Source: Antedon mediterranea
Lineage: Eukaryota; Echinodermata; Crinoidea; Comatulida; Antedonidae
Reading direction: 5' to 3'
Assembly: GCF_964355755.1 (NCBI RefSeq)
Contig: NC_092671.1
Span: 38,643,304-38,707,303, forward strand
DNA length: 64,000 nucleotides
Shown here: positions 33,601-45,571 of the stretch, one piece after another
How positions within the stretch are numbered: position 1 is the first letter of the stretch
How the letters are laid out: each line of letters opens with the position of its first letter
Program-made: the position numbers and the translations under genes
Notes under the pieces: generated by a model
Databases searched by the model: none
What the model was told of the DNA's origin: nothing
What the model saw: only the letters and a program-made list of their open reading frames with translations

Positions 33601-36600
33601 CAGCCATAAAATAAATTTTGAAATTCTTTAAATATAAACACATAACCTAGATTTAGTATAGATAAATACAGTATTAACATATTTGGTAGTTTTCCTGGTG
33701 AGAGGGATTAATGTAGACGTTTTAATAAAACAAGTAAATTGCACTATTGTAAAGTTACTATACAAAACAAACCACTACACAAATGAATATACCATATTTA
33801 AATAACGTAACTGAACTTTGACCTAGTAATGGATAAAACCTTAAAGAAAGTTGTGTATTAAGACTGCATGCAGAGTAGCTATAACTACAGAATAAACGCA
33901 CAAAATGATTAAAATACACAATTTACACAGAATACTAGATAGTCATGCATAATAAATGGAGCAATCGGTTAAAATCAACCCTTGGCATTGCAAATCACAT
34001 GTATCATGCAAATACAGAAATAGCTGCCAATATATGACACTCTCATTTCTTGTTTTTTAATCAAAGACTAGAGCATTGTCTACACTATCAAATTTTATGT
34101 GATACAAAAATGTGATGTGCACTATGGACATGATGATGTAATATCACTACCATATTTGGGCACATCACACATTTTTTTGTCAAACTAGTTTGATAGTGTA
34201 GACAGAGCTTTAGACATTTATCATTCAACATATTTATTTTGTTCTGAAGGATAATGGGAAATGATGAATTAAAAAAATTAATAAAATTAAGACCAATAAA
34301 GCAATAAATTAGTGTCATTTTGGTGATATCATTTTCATACTGCTAGTATGCATAGTACAAAGACTTGACCAAGTCTCTGGTTATTGTCTTATGTTGTAAT
34401 AATGTATTCCTTTAATGTTTGTTCCTCAGTAGATGCCAACTGCTAAGTATACGTATGACATGCCTTGTGTGCCAAAATTTAAGTTTATCTGTTTACTGAA
34501 TCATTATTTAGAACCTAGACTAGTGTAGTGCAAATCAGTAGAATACCAGCTACTCAAGTATATGTATGACATGCCATGTGTGCCAAAATGTAAATCTTTT
34601 TACCAAAATCGTTAATTAAAACCTAGACTAGATAGTGCAAATCAGTAGAATGCCAGCTACTCAAGTATATGTATGACATGCCATGTGTGCCAAAATGTAT
34701 ATCTTTTTACCAGAATCGTTATTTAGAACCTAGACTAGTATAGTGCAAATCAGTAGAATGCCAGCTACTCAAGTATATGTATGACATGCCATGTGTGCCA
34801 AAATGTATATCTTTTTACCAGAATCGTTATTTAGAACCTAGACTAGTACAGTACATTGAACTACAGCAATTCAAAAGGAAAAGTAAAATATCTAAAAAAA
34901 TAGGAAAATATTTGGTCCTTAAAATTAAACAAAAATCTTAATAAAAGTCAAATAATTATCGGGGAGGTCACCACTTTTTCGCAGCACACTTTTGATCCCT
35001 TCCCCAATATTCCAAAGGGCTTTCATTATATACAGTTATCACGATATTTGTTTTCAGAGGAAAAGCAAAAGATAACAAGTTGCAAAAACTTTCTACACAT
35101 CAGGAAATGGATATCATTGTGAAATTGGGTAGGAAATAATAAAGTTATATTTAACATCATAATCTGCAAGTGGAAAACCAATTGTGTTCTATGCTGACTT
35201 TAGTAACAATAACAACATATTGCACAGCTGAGGCCAAACTGTATACCAATACATTCTTTATAAGAAATATTTCTTACAAAAAACAGTTTTAATTATTGTT
35301 CTTTGTTCATTAAGTGATGCTTTTTTTATTAATGGTATAAAAACAACATTTCTAATTCCTCAGAACCTTCGCCGTACAGGGAAGCTTCTCTAATACACAC
35401 CATTCGCCAAAACTATTTAGCATAGAGGAAGGATTTGACCATTATTCAATGATAAATGCCTACGTTGACAGCCAGATTACTGTCTCATAGATTCTGTTCT
35501 CCCAGACGTGCTTTAGAGTTTGAGCATGCCCAGTCCGAGTTTCTAAATACCCCAAAAACAGGACACTACTGAAACAAACAAGGGACATTATAAGTTTTGG
35601 AAAAAACAAATAACAAAAAAATGATAGAAACCATAGAAGCTATGGACCGAGCGTAGACGGCATGAATCGCAAATCAATCGAAATGACTCATAAGTGGAAG
35701 TACTGGTGTTTAGACAACTGTAATTATGATTGTTGTGAGCTACTAACGTCTAGAAATTGATGATACATCATGCGTTAAATGAGATGTAAGTAAACTGAAA
35801 TCAGTCAACACCTCCGCCTTTTCACCATCTATTGCCGATTAGTAGTGCTAACATTAAAAGGTCTCCATTTTGATACAAATTTCAGGCTGATATCTTTAAA
35901 ATTCAAAACTAAAAATAAAAAGGAGATACCGGTATAGACCAAGTATAGTACTTCGAAAATGTGCACAATTACAAAAAATGTTTCAATTTATTGAAGCAAG
36001 TTTTAAGGCCAATTTACACAGAAGAGCGGTAACGGTACGCGGAAAACTGCGTAGATTGTCCAACATAGAATCTGTATCTATCCTGTGCGGAAACCGCCTT
36101 TCCGCTCGGCATTGTGTGTAAATGGTCATAATGAATAACATAGATTCTATATTTTTATTACCATCACCGCTCATCTGTGTAAATTTGTCTTTAGTTTTAC
36201 AGCCAAATGTGACAAAGAGTGAGTTCTGTGAGTGAAAATCAAAACCTCTAGGACCCATTTTCGATATCTGAACCCATGAGCTTACATACTGCACCTCCCC
36301 ACCCAGCAGTGTCATATTACAATCACCCCCTCTGACAGCCTTCCAATCTTGGCACAGCTGAGTTATCATACTAGGATAAGTAGCTATTTAAACATATGAT
36401 GATACAACATGAATATGTAATGTGCTTGGCAGTTACTTGGTTGATCTTTACAACTTTAATGTTATAGCATTTCCTGTCGACAGCCAGCTATTTTTATTGA
36501 TGCTATTTCCAGCTGTATGGACAAAGACTTTGGAAGAATAGCCTGAAAACTAAACTCTCTTTCTGGAAACCAAAAATAACTTTTTGTAAACATAATATAT

Positions 36601-39600
36601 TTTAATTCTATTATTTATCCAACACCACCTAGTGTTGTTATAATATATTGTGTTCAAACTCACAGTAAAAATGTATTTACCTGAGAAAAATGTAATTTAA
36701 AGAAAAAAATGGTCAAATTGTCTGGAAGACAATGAGTTTTTGGGTAATTTAACTGTTAATTTGTCTTTTTAGAGGTGAAATAATTTTTTTCCCACGTTTT
36801 TTTTTCTTATGAAGGTGAACAACTTCATTAAAACTGCAAAATGGCCTATTCAAAGTCCGATTTTAAAAATCCCCAATGATTTTGGGGGACAATACATCTT
36901 TAATATATAAATTTAGTATATAATCAGTGATATAATGTTAGTACAATATTATATAATAGTATAGCAAAATCCACACAAGTTTGCAACTAGTACAGAAACC
37001 ATTAGTAATAGTTGGAGAAACAAAGAGGAAGGGAGGGAAGGAGAGTCAGAGTCAAAGGTGAAACATGCTATACTCCACAAACATAGGATTTAATACACTC
37101 ATGCTCAGATTAATAATTATATATAAACAAGTACATTTATTCATCAATTATTTTTAACAAATTTCTTACCATAATTTGAAACCGGAACAGATGGACAAAG
37201 AAATAAAATGAAAATAATGAATAATATTGTTAGAACAGCACATATAAATTTAAATTATGTTCAAACAAAATGACAACAAAAATTAATTAATATTTTCTTT
37301 ATTATTTTTTTATATTTAAATGCAGGTGTCCCTACAATTTAGGATATAACAAATTACAACAGATTGTTATATAAATTGATTAATACAGATGACTAAATTT
37401 TACAAAAAAAAAAAATTACTATTTCATCATTATACTAAATAAAGATAAATATCTCTTTTAAAAGATGGCATACTAAAAAGTGAAAATAATAATTTAAATT
37501 TGTAGGTAATAAATGATATAATAAATCTAAATTAGCTTTCTTTTCTCTCACTAAAGATCATCTTGCAATTTCAAAGCGTTTTATTGAATTTCATTACAGC
37601 CTAATAATGTCATTCATCACTTACTTGGAGGTCAACTACCTTATATGGCAATGATACTGGCAAACACAGTACTGAGCTGTGATTGGCTGAGCTGCAAGGG
37701 GTGTGTTTTCCATCATAACTTGGATTTAGAGATGACAAGTATTGACACTACTGTGATACACTTAATAATCTATCCACTAATACTTAATTAAATACGTTAT
37801 TGCCTCTAGCATAATATCATACTGTATCAAGTTCAATATAAATTATTGTTTAACCTATATTATTATTAACAAATAATACACAGGAGCTATTCATTACCTT
37901 TGTTAATTTTAATAACGTCTAATAGTTAAACATAAAATTTAAAAAAAAATATATTAAAATTTAATTGTTTACAAAAAAAGAATAATAGTAATAACAATGC
38001 TATACTGTACTTATAATAAAAATGATTAATTTTAATAACTTAATTTGGTGTCTTAATTGACGCCAGGTTAGGATCTGTCCCATCAATGGATCAGGCATTG
38101 ATTATCTAAAACAATTTAGTAACATCCACTTTATTCAAATACAAATTAATTTCTTTTCTTTTTTTCTTCTTATATAAAATAAATTATAAAAAATAACAAT
38201 ACTTACAATATTGTAATATTAATAATAATTATAGGGAAGTTTTTTTCCTTGTTTAAATAGCATTGAATGAACAAAAAAAATTAAAAGGTATAAATTTAGA
38301 GTAATAAATAATTTTGTTAACTATCAAGAACATTTGAGCTTAATAATTTATAGGACTATAATAAATAACAAAAAATGTATGTTTACCTTTTTGTTGGTTT
38401 TTCGGCTTCTCTTGAGGCCTGTGAGCATTTTCAATCTCCCTCGTTTCAGCATGACCATGGTAAACCAAGTTACTCTGTATCTTTGTATTTTTCATAGCTT
38501 TGTCTGTTAATGGGTCACTTTCCACTGATATCTTTTTACCCTTTTGTTCCTCCAAATCTTTGTGATATTGAACCTGTTAATAATCAAAATGATTACCTCA
38601 GTTACTGTAATAAATGTAGTTCAATTATTGGGAATTATATGTTTGTGTATTGTGAATTAGTAACACAAATATAATCAAATCAAATCAAATTAATTTTTCA
38701 AGTAAATGAATTCATTGTTCAAGTAATTCTAATTAAGAACCAACGATACAGTTTTTTTTTTATAATTTAATTTTTAATCATAGTTTAAAGATAAATGTCT
38801 TTAGAGAGGGGTGGACTTACAAGATCAAACCTCTAAAACATAGAATTGAGAATTGGGTAGTTTTTTATTGGAGGGGAGAAGTTGTTATTGATTTTTACCG
38901 AATGGCAAGAACATTTTCTCACCTCTCATTCTATAGTTCTTTTTAAAATAAAAGTTTAAAGCTCTGTCCACACTATCAAACTTTACGTGACAAAAAAATG
39001 TGATGTGCCCAAATATGGTAGTGATTTGACGTCATAGAGTTGAAATATGGGCACATCACATTCTGTCATGAAGTTTGATAGTGTAGACAGAGCTAAAGGA
39101 TAAATTTCTTATTATAGGCTGATTGAATTCATTGAATGGTTTCACTTACAACTTTATAAATCAGAGATGATCTTTAATTGTAAATAAAGACAATTAAACT
39201 CACATTACTGATTGTTTTAGTATTTGCTTTCACTCTTCTGTTTTCTGGAGTATCAGCTACTTGAGTGAACTTAGTGGTTGGATAATGACTGTGAAATAAA
39301 ACAATTGATTGGCAATAGGACAAAGTTCAATCTTTGAACTGATGTGTTTAAATTAAGTGTATTTTACTTTATTCTACAAAATAGAAATTTCATAATCAAA
39401 TAGTCTTAAGCTCTGTCTGCACTATCAAACTAGTTTGACAAAAAAGGTGTTGGCACAAATATGGTAGTGATGTGCCCAAATATGGTAGAGTGATATGACA
39501 TCATCATGTCCATGGGCACATCACATTTGTTGTCACATAAAGTTTGATAGTGTAGACTGAGCTTTACAATTAAGTTTCAAGAAATTGATACATTAAAATT

Positions 39601-42600
39601 AGTATTAGTATTTTTTATATTAACAAAAGCATTCTTATATATTTATTTAATACTGTAAATACAAGTATCATCAACGGATGCTATCAAACATATGCGAAGG
39701 ATTACAATTAGTGATAGGTGCATACATCAACGTCACTAGCTGTCAAATTAATCCATTGAATAACAGTCAACTAGAATTAGAAATGTAGATATATGCATTT
39801 CAAAAACTACTGTGTAATCATTTAAATCTCAAACTTTGCGTATAGTTAGTTAGCACCGTTTATACAGGATTCAAATAATCTTTATTGTAATAAGTAAACA
39901 GAGATTGAATTTTACATGGTATAAAATGAACAGACAAGTTATAAAATTGTATGACAAGGATACATAACATCTCAATACATAATTTATGGGATAAAAACAA
40001 TATAAATTTAAAGCTAAAGGTAGAAAGGGAACCGGTACAAATTTAAGAATAGGTTAAAATTCAAATAAATCAGTATTTTTTACAGCGGATCACAGATACA
40101 TTGGATCTTACACCCAACATACATAGAATTCAAACGGGTAATTTGATCATAATAATTAACGCTATACGAATCCTGATGGATATTAATAGGGCATATCAAA
40201 TACATTTTAATATGCACGTACTTGCCTGAACTTAGTCAAGTGTTAAAAATAAATGGTCCAATTTATTAGTTATTACTGAATGTTTTTTAAAAGAATCAAT
40301 TAAAACTATCTATAATTATATCAAACTTTATGTGACAAAAAAAAATGTGATGTGCCTATATATGGACATGATGATGTCATATCACTACCATATTTTAGCA
40401 TATCACTATCAAATTTGGGCACATAACACTTTTTTGTTGAAATAGTTTTATAGTGTAGACAGAGATTTAGTTTACACTATCAAACTAGTGTGACTATGTC
40501 CTAATATGGTGGTAGTGATATGACATCATCATGTCCATATATGGGCACATCACATTTGTATGTCACATAAAGTTTGATAGTGTAGACAGAGCTGAAATGT
40601 AATAACATACATTAAATGACCTATCCTAGGTCAAGTATACAATCTTTGAATATCTACAACATATAATGATACCTGAATACAGTGAATGAATACATAAAAA
40701 GACTTACGCGTTGCAATATGGCTTTTTGCTATATCCTTTATAATTTTTCATTGTCAGTTTTGTGTTACAAATTTCACAGCTAAAACATCCCTTGTGCCAG
40801 ATCTGAAGAAAGAGAATCACAAAAATGCATTTTATTTTATCTTGTCTCATTTAAATACCGACCAGAGAAACAGATTTTCTGTTTATTTTTTTTGCAATTT
40901 GTTACGCAATTTTAAAAAGAACTTTAAATTGCAAGAAAAGTCTACTGTCAGTGTTTGAGTTTACTGTTATTTTAAAGGCAGAATCCCCGTCGTAAATTCA
41001 CTCTGCACTCCACTGGCTGATAAAAAGTAGACTTCAATTTTTGGAAGTAAAAGTATAGGCCTAGGCCAATAGCGCGCAAGTAGTTGGAGTTAAGAAATCC
41101 TTGCACAATTTATCACAGAGATGCCGAAAACATAAAAAAATAAAGAAAATGGGTCCAACATTCATTTTTAACAATATTATTATTAATTAGGATGAATGAT
41201 TAATTAATTAGGGCCAGTTTTAGTTTATATTTTATAAACTCTGTAGTGTTTTGTGTTCGACTGGTGATTCAAATGAACAATTAATAATTAACTAATCATA
41301 CATAATTGTTTAATAGTCTTATGAAAATATATCATGTATCATCCCCTATATTCATATCATAGCCTTGGTTAATCTTTCCTCATCATCTATCCAGAACAGC
41401 CGCCGCAATTCCTTCATCTACACCGCCCACCTACCTACCAATACCACATCCAACAATCGAGAGGAGGCCTGAATTGAGGAATCCGAGAGATGTCGATCAC
41501 GCTTACGTACCTGATCCAGGCATTTGAGCTGTTCCATCGAGTAAACAATACGAGTGCATCTTGCACATGGTTTACCACTCATAATGATTTTATTTGTATT
41601 GATGAACTTTGAATGTAAAACTCAACAGATAAATAACTAGCGTTATCTTATGAAATTTAGTCCAAACTTGTTTTAATTTTCACACACAACTCGCAACCTC
41701 CGACGGAGATTGACACACGTACACACAACGCATAAAAGATGCAAACAAAAATACCAACTAACTTCACTGAGAGGGCGACAAACTGAACGTAAAATTCACC
41801 AGAAATCTGTTATTAAAATATCAATGCATAGAGATATTATCACTATAATATCTCTATGATCAATGTAAAATTTATATATATATATATTTAAATTAAGGTA
41901 CCGGTACTGTAGTATAATTATATAATAATATAAAGTAGGTTATGTCCTGTTCTGTAAAAATAAAAGACGGCCTGAAAAAAATCTTCTAGGAAAAGACATA
42001 TCGCTATAACTGTTGAAATTATTGTCCATAACAGATAATATGATTAAACACGGGTTTTTTATCGAAAGAAAAAAAAAAAATAAGTTGAGTACATACAGTG
42101 TTGTCGGCAGGCCCTACTAAATAGACGAACTTTAAAATATTCGTCATTAAAGTCTCCCTTAATATACATATTCACGTAGGCCTACAGAGTATGAAAAATA
42201 AAGTGTAAAACAAACCGTAAAATCATGAATTGTGTTTGGAGGCTAATTTTGCATCAATGAAAAAAAAATAGACCTTAATATATGTTCCTACCTATTCTAT
42301 ATATGTTTATTTCTTGTAATTTAGTATTTTTAGGTGTCAGTGGGTTTCCTGCTGCTGTAGTGTTAATTATCAATGGTATTGTAGTTACTGTAGTTGAATT
42401 GTTTTGACATGTTGACCTACGTCGACTTTTTATTGTAATTGTTTTTTTCTATATCATGTTTTTTTTTGGCGTATATTTCTTTTGGATGCACCTTCCATTT
42501 GGTCGAGTGCCACTGTTGTAAAAGTGTAATCTCCAAATAAATTATTATTATTATACAATAAGCATTTGTTTAGCCAGTGGACTAAAACCTAGCATCAAAA

Positions 42601-42859
42601 CCTACACTCACTTTAACGATCGACTCCATACACTCAAATTAAAGAGTTAAGTTAAGAACTAGCAAAGACACGAATATGATTTGCTCAAACGTAATCTTTC
42701 TTCTTTTAACTGTCAGTTGTGAAGATTTCCCAAAAATGTTTCTTTTTTTTTTGGTCAACTTCATAGCACCAAGGCTGACCCACTCACCTTGTCCAAAGCT
42801 CCTAATTTCTCAACAGGATATACCAGCTTCTTACACCGTGCGCAGGGTACGCAACTCAT
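27652..42859 (-). CDS. LASP1: LIM and SH3 domain protein (LASP1/LASP-like)
   Basis: Minus-strand exons: alternative first exons 42,788-42,859 or 41,511-41,582, then 40,708-40,802, 39,204-39,288, 38,387-38,573, optional 32,598-33,119, 28,774-28,826 and 27,652-27,831 (stop TAG). Phases join exactly and give 223 residues without and 397 with the optional exon (human LASP1 261). The N-terminal LIM domain has C-x2-C-x17-H-x2-C split by the first intron and the second finger in [13 protein letters not shown] and KPYCNAH. Two nebulin repeats follow ([29 protein letters not shown]). A linker leads to a C-terminal SH3 ([35 protein letters not shown]). LASP proteins bind F-actin through the nebulin repeats and partners such as zyxin or palladin through SH3, at adhesions and cell edges. 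Additional small linker exons in the long introns cannot be excluded. Confidence 0.95.
27914..28268 (+). mobile_element. 5S rRNA-derived SINE (SINE3-type)
   Basis: The first ~112 bases follow 5S rRNA closely: CACCGGTTCTCGTCAGATCA, AAGTTAAGC, GCCTGGTTAGAGCTTGGATG, then GAATACCGGGTGCTGTA. These include the internal pol III control regions. The 5' end is short by several bases. A ~240 bp unrelated body follows and ends in GAATAAAATAAAAAAAA. This 5S head plus body plus A-rich tail is the SINE3 plan. It lies in the last LASP1 intron, antisense to that gene, 83 bases from the SH3 exon. Confidence 0.88.
28369..28664 (+). mobile_element. tRNA-derived SINE copy 1
   Basis: The head resembles a tRNA of the Ser/Leu type: box A GTGGCCGAGCGGTTAAG and box B GGGTTCAAGTCTC. 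The body contains TAGGTCCAGTGTACA, TGTGCACTTTAAAGAACC and ACATCACAGCCAC, and the tail GTATAAATAAATAA. The copy at 50,045 shares all of these. Confidence 0.9.
29183..29433. repeat. 49 bp minisatellite, five copies
   Basis: CAGAGTCTA recurs every 49 bases (29,222, 29,271, 29,320 and on). Each unit holds AATACAGCCTGTATT, a near-perfect 15 base palindrome. It lies in a LASP1 intron. Confidence 0.92.
29803..30985. repeat. 1.2 kb ACAAACATGTATGTAAACA array
   Basis: Irregular tandem units of about 12-24 bases, built from ACAAACATGTATGTAA, ACAAACATGTTTGTAA and ACAAACAAGTATG words. The ACAAACATGTTTGT form is palindromic. GTAAACAAACA, a forkhead-type site, occurs dozens of times. All three minus-strand frames stay open for long stretches only because the units lack stop words. 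It lies in the LASP1 intron after the optional repeat exon. Confidence 0.95.
31065..31142. repeat. 26 bp tandem repeat, three copies
   Basis: CACTACAGTACTAAGACAAT starts at 31,065, 31,091 and 31,117. Confidence 0.93.
32598..33119 (-). CDS. LASP1: LASP1 cassette exon encoding an 8-residue repeat
   Basis: A 522 bp open stretch has an acceptor (TTTCATAACAG) and donor (GAAG, then GTTAGTC) and is in phase 1 at both ends, matching the exon before (38,387-38,573) and after (28,774-28,826). It can therefore be included or skipped without a frameshift. It encodes about 17 tandem copies of PTPVISDE, with T for the second P or V for D in some copies, flanked by non-repetitive [13 protein letters not shown] and [16 protein letters not shown]. 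The position is the LASP linker between the nebulin repeats and SH3. I know no such repeat in vertebrate LASP1. The segment is acidic, disordered and rich in possible phosphosites. RNA evidence is needed for use of the exon, but splice sites and phase are both right. Confidence 0.78.
32668..33070. repeat. 24 bp coding minisatellite
   Basis: Units of GGTTCATCAGAAATCACAGG plus TGTT repeat at 24 base spacing with very few changes, mostly G to T in the GGTGTT/GTTGTT part. Such homogeneity points to recent expansion and probable length variation. Confidence 0.95.
34068..34213. mobile_element. Family-1 MITE copy (LASP1 intron)
   Basis: Left end AGAGCATTGTCTACACTATC, right end TTGATAGTGTAGACAGAGC, core intact. 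Confidence 0.88.
34427..34855. repeat. ~108 bp tandem repeat, four copies
   Basis: CCAGCTACTCAAGTATATG starts at 34,546, 34,653 and 34,761, with a more diverged first copy at 34,436 (CCAACTGCTAAG). Each unit holds TATGACATGCCATGTGTGCC. Lies in the LASP1 intron. Confidence 0.92.
36003..36194. mobile_element. Family-4 MITE copy
   Basis: Ends TTAAGGCCAATTTACACAG and CTGTGTAAATTTGTCTTTA, internal GAGCGGTAACGG and its complement-like CCATCACCGCTC. Same family as 22,992. Confidence 0.88.
36663..36903. mobile_element. Family-2 element, right two thirds
   Basis: It shares ATGTATTTACCTGAGAAAAA, TGGCCTATTCAAAG and the terminal GGGGGACAATACATCTTTAA with the 19,166 copy; the left end is missing. Confidence 0.75.
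38957..39096. mobile_element. Family-1 MITE copy (LASP1 intron)
   Basis: AAAGCTCTGTCCACACTATC at the left and AGTGTAGACAGAGCTAAAG at the right; single internal module. Confidence 0.9.
39406..39567. mobile_element. Family-1 MITE copy with two internal modules
   Basis: TTAAGCTCTGTCTGCACTATC at the left, GTGTAGACTGAGCTTTA at the right, with GGTAGTGATGTG and GGTAGAGTGATATG as two internal modules. Confidence 0.9.
40318..40470. mobile_element. Family-1 MITE copy, first of a tandem pair
   Basis: The outer left end is eroded, starting at ATCAAACTTTATGTGAC; the right end is TATAGTGTAGACAGAGA. Another copy begins directly after it. Confidence 0.82.
40471..40593. mobile_element. Family-1 MITE copy, second of a tandem pair
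   Basis: Starts at TTTACACTATCAAACTAGTG and ends GATAGTGTAGACAGAGCT. The pair abuts with no spacer, suggesting insertion of one copy at the end of the other. Confidence 0.82.
41511..41582 (-). CDS. LASP1: LASP1 alternative first coding exon (proximal)
   Basis: 72 bases from ATG to a GTACGTAAGC donor, encoding [15 protein letters not shown] and on to CLDQ. It supplies the first two cysteines of the LIM finger and joins phase 0 to the exon at 40,802. It is more diverged from the vertebrate LASP consensus than the distal version: Q in place of the K before the splice, and an extra C. Confidence 0.85.
42300..42556 (+). mobile_element. Possible retroelement 3' tail ending in (ATT)n
   Basis: A T-rich stretch ends GTAATCTCCAAATAAATTAT followed by TATTATTAT, like the 3' end of a non-LTR element. 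There is no coding part and no second copy in the window, so the assignment is weak. Confidence 0.3.
42788..42859 (-). CDS. LASP1: LASP1 alternative first coding exon (distal)
   Basis: Also exactly 72 bases, from ATG to a GTGAGTGGG donor, encoding [20 protein letters not shown] to LDK, phase 0. CARC..VYP.EK..LDK is the classic start of LASP/nebulette LIM domains, so this is the conserved version. The open frame extends upstream of the ATG but that part shows no similarity and is taken as 5' UTR. Confidence 0.88.
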
Positions 42860-43274
42860 GTTTACAGTGCGTGCGTTCCTCCAGAGATCAGACAAATACG
42901 CAAAGTGTGCTAATGTCACCGTTAGTCTGAACAGGACTGTACCATCGCCGTAAAACACAGTATCCAAGCAGATAATGTTATTTGCTTTAGCTTTCGGTGT
43001 TTATTTTGTATTATTTCACTAACAACATCACGTAGTTTATAATGTACTTTAAACTCTACAAATGACTCAAAACTAACGCTATATATTTTCATAAAATTCA
43101 ATTTCGGTATCGCTTGCATAAGGCCAACATATTTCGTTTCGTTGAAATGATTATCAGAGATAGATAATATTGAAATGGACCGGAACAGTCACCAAATACT
43201 TGTTAATTAATATTTAAAACTAGTTTTCCCAGAATAAAGCAAATATGCATATTTATTAATAATTAAGCTGCTGT

Positions 43275-43389
43275 ATAAAGCTTTGTCTACACTTTATCAA
43301 ACTTTATGTGACGTAACAAATGTGATGTGTCCCATACGTACATGGACATGATGAAGTCATATTTAAGCATGTCAGGCACATCACACTAA
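43275..43389. mobile_element. Family-1 MITE, right end lost
   Basis: AAAGCTTTGTCTACACTTTA and ATGTGACGTAACAAATGTGA at the left, ending in GGCACATCACACTAAC; the outer right inverted repeat is absent. Confidence 0.75.
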
Positions 43390-44432
43390 CTCGATTTTTA
43401 CCCGTAACACGCGAGCGGTATCACGTCTAGCGAAAAGATCATGCAGTATGAATCGCATCTTCTAACAGAAACCTTTTATTTCATAGGATACTATATCAAG
43501 ATATTCTAGAGGGTTAGTTATTATTTAAGAGGTAAATGCTGTTACGGCATGTTTCCTGTCAGCCGACACGATACTGTACAATCTTTAACAACGTCGCTTT
43601 CGTGATACCGCACGTACGAGAATCGGTTGCGGATTTTATCGTCATAATCTCCATTTATTTTTGAGTGGAGTTTTCTATTATAAACTACTCGATAGAGCAG
43701 GAACAGTCGAGAAGGAAAGGGAGTATAAACATAGAACTAATCTGAGAGAAAGGGATCCAGGGAGAAAAGAAAAAATGTCCCTGAAAAACCAGTGAAACTG
43801 AAACCAAATAGATTGCCTTGCAGAAACTCTGCAGAAACCACACGAATACTCAATTGAATATTAGCCGGAGGCGCGGTCTTTTAATTTTACTGCCCAGAGA
43901 ATTATTTCCATAATATTATAATATTATTATTGAATTTATTTAACTAAAGGCAATACTGTACAAGAATGAAACAATTCACAAAAAACATGTGACAAACATG
44001 TGACAAGAACCAACTTTATTACTTTATCTTTCTAGAATGTTTAATTCAATTTAGGCTCTGTACAAATCGGACAACACATGTGGCTCTACATTTAGTCTCC
44101 CACCACACATACTATATTAAACTTGTGCTCACTTGTTTTATTGAGAGTTTAAAAATTGAGGGGAAAAAAACTCAATATTAGGCCTACATTAATATTTATT
44201 CAGGTTGAGAAGAAGCTTGGCAGTAAAATATTAAAAAACATGAAAATGTTTTTAGAACCTGAAATTCCATCCAATCTTTTAGAATAGCACGAGTAAATCA
44301 TTACTTGTTCCCTTGGCAAAATGTTCTACCTTAAAATACAGGATTAAAAACACTTCAGTGGGATTGGAATAAGAATCTTTAAACTAGTGGGTAAAGAACA
44401 CTACCCTGAGAAACAGCCCTGGATAATACACA
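43390..44432. other. Intergenic DNA upstream of LASP1
   Basis: No exon seen. This holds the putative upstream part of the distal LASP1 promoter. CpG words are commoner near 43,400-43,650 than elsewhere in the neighbourhood. Confidence 0.45.
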
Positions 44433-44577
44433 CTTAAGCTCTGTCTACATAATCAAACTTTATGCGACAAAAAAAAAGTGATGTGGCCATATGGAGACGA
44501 TGATGTCATATCACTACCATATTAGGCACATCGTACTTTTTTTTTCAAAGTAGTTTGATAGTGTAAACAGAGCTTTA
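44433..44577. mobile_element. Family-1 MITE copy
   Basis: TTAAGCTCTGTCTACATAATC at the left, TTTGATAGTGTAAACAGAGC at the right. A family-7 element starts immediately after it. Confidence 0.87.
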
Positions 44578-44669
44578 TACCCCTTTCACACATTGCCTAG
44601 AAAAGGTGTACACGCAGTCAACACAATTTGTTTGTAATGTTGTTCCCCTAAGCAATGTGAAAGGGGTAC
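44578..44669. mobile_element. Family-7 mini-MITE, 92 bp
   Basis: Inverted ends TACCCCTTTCACACATTGC and GCAATGTGAAAGGGGTA around ~55 bases. It abuts the preceding MITE. A longer relative lies at 45,223. Confidence 0.85.
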
Positions 44670-44981
44670 AAATTACAAATGTGCATTACTAATACCCTGG
44701 GGAGCTTTTAATATTCATAACATGTTTTATTGCCAAGGAAATTTCGAAATGTTTAACATAGCTTTGTGTGCAATTTCGGAGAGCCAACAAGCTACACTGT
44801 TCTTAAATAGAATATTGTTGTCTAATAATAAGCAGTCACTCCTTCTCACTAACACACCGTCATTCAGCACACAAGGACAACACAATATAAAAAATGCACA
44901 CCTTCAGTATAGAGAGGAGGGTCTCATTTCAAGAATGTAATATAGTTAAAAAAATCAACATTTTATCATTGTCATCCAACA

Positions 44982-45114
44982 TAAAGCTCTGTCTACACGA
45001 TCAAACTACTTTGACAAAAAAAGCCCAAATATGGTAGTGATATGACATCATTATGTCCATATATGGGCACATCACATTTGTTGTCACATGTTTGATAGTG
45101 TAGACAGAGCTTAA
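44982..45114. mobile_element. Family-1 MITE copy
   Basis: TAAAGCTCTGTCTACACGATC at the left, TTTGATAGTGTAGACAGAGC at the right; slightly shortened core. Confidence 0.88.
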
Positions 45115-45222
45115 GACAACAAAACATTATCAACAATATAATCTACACGGCTCATCAACATTTATCAAGTACCAAGTAACACAATTTTCATCAACAATAT
45201 CATTATCATCTCAGAAGACAGA

Positions 45223-45332
45223 TACCCCTTTCACAACACCTAACTCCAGATATCACACATAGAGGGCACACACCCCACCAACGCAGTTGAGTGTAAACAT
45301 CAGTGATTTACTCAGCGATGCAAAAGGGGTAT
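45223..45332. mobile_element. Family-7 MITE, decayed copy
   Basis: Ends TACCCCTTTCACAACACC and GCGATGCAAAAGGGGTA resemble the 44,578 element, with a different interior. Confidence 0.7.
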
Positions 45333-45571
45333 ACTAATCATTGTTGTTCATATACATCCCCAATCAATATAATTAAATCGTATTAAACATTTTTTTATTT
45401 GAAAAACCCTCACATTCTCTCAAATTCTGTATATATACATGCATCAATAGCCTAAATAATTTGTGTAAAAACTGAAGAAAAATCAACAAAAACTGAAGAA
45501 AAATCCACAGAATTGAAACAGCTTTGTAGCGATAAGCAACAGAAAGTAAAAACCATAAACAGTATGTGGTT

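Larger units (their letters stand above)
34870..38386. other. LASP1 intron without recognised exon
   Basis: Apart from the MITE copies at 36,003 and 36,663 I see AT-rich intronic sequence only. A purine-rich patch (GAGGAAGGGAGGGAAGG) is near 37,025. Confidence 0.5.

Noticed and set aside
42860-42967. N-terminal extension of the distal LASP1 first exon (MDTVFYGDG...)
   Set aside because: The upstream codons resemble nothing in LASP or nebulette proteins, while MSCVPCARC aligns with the family start.
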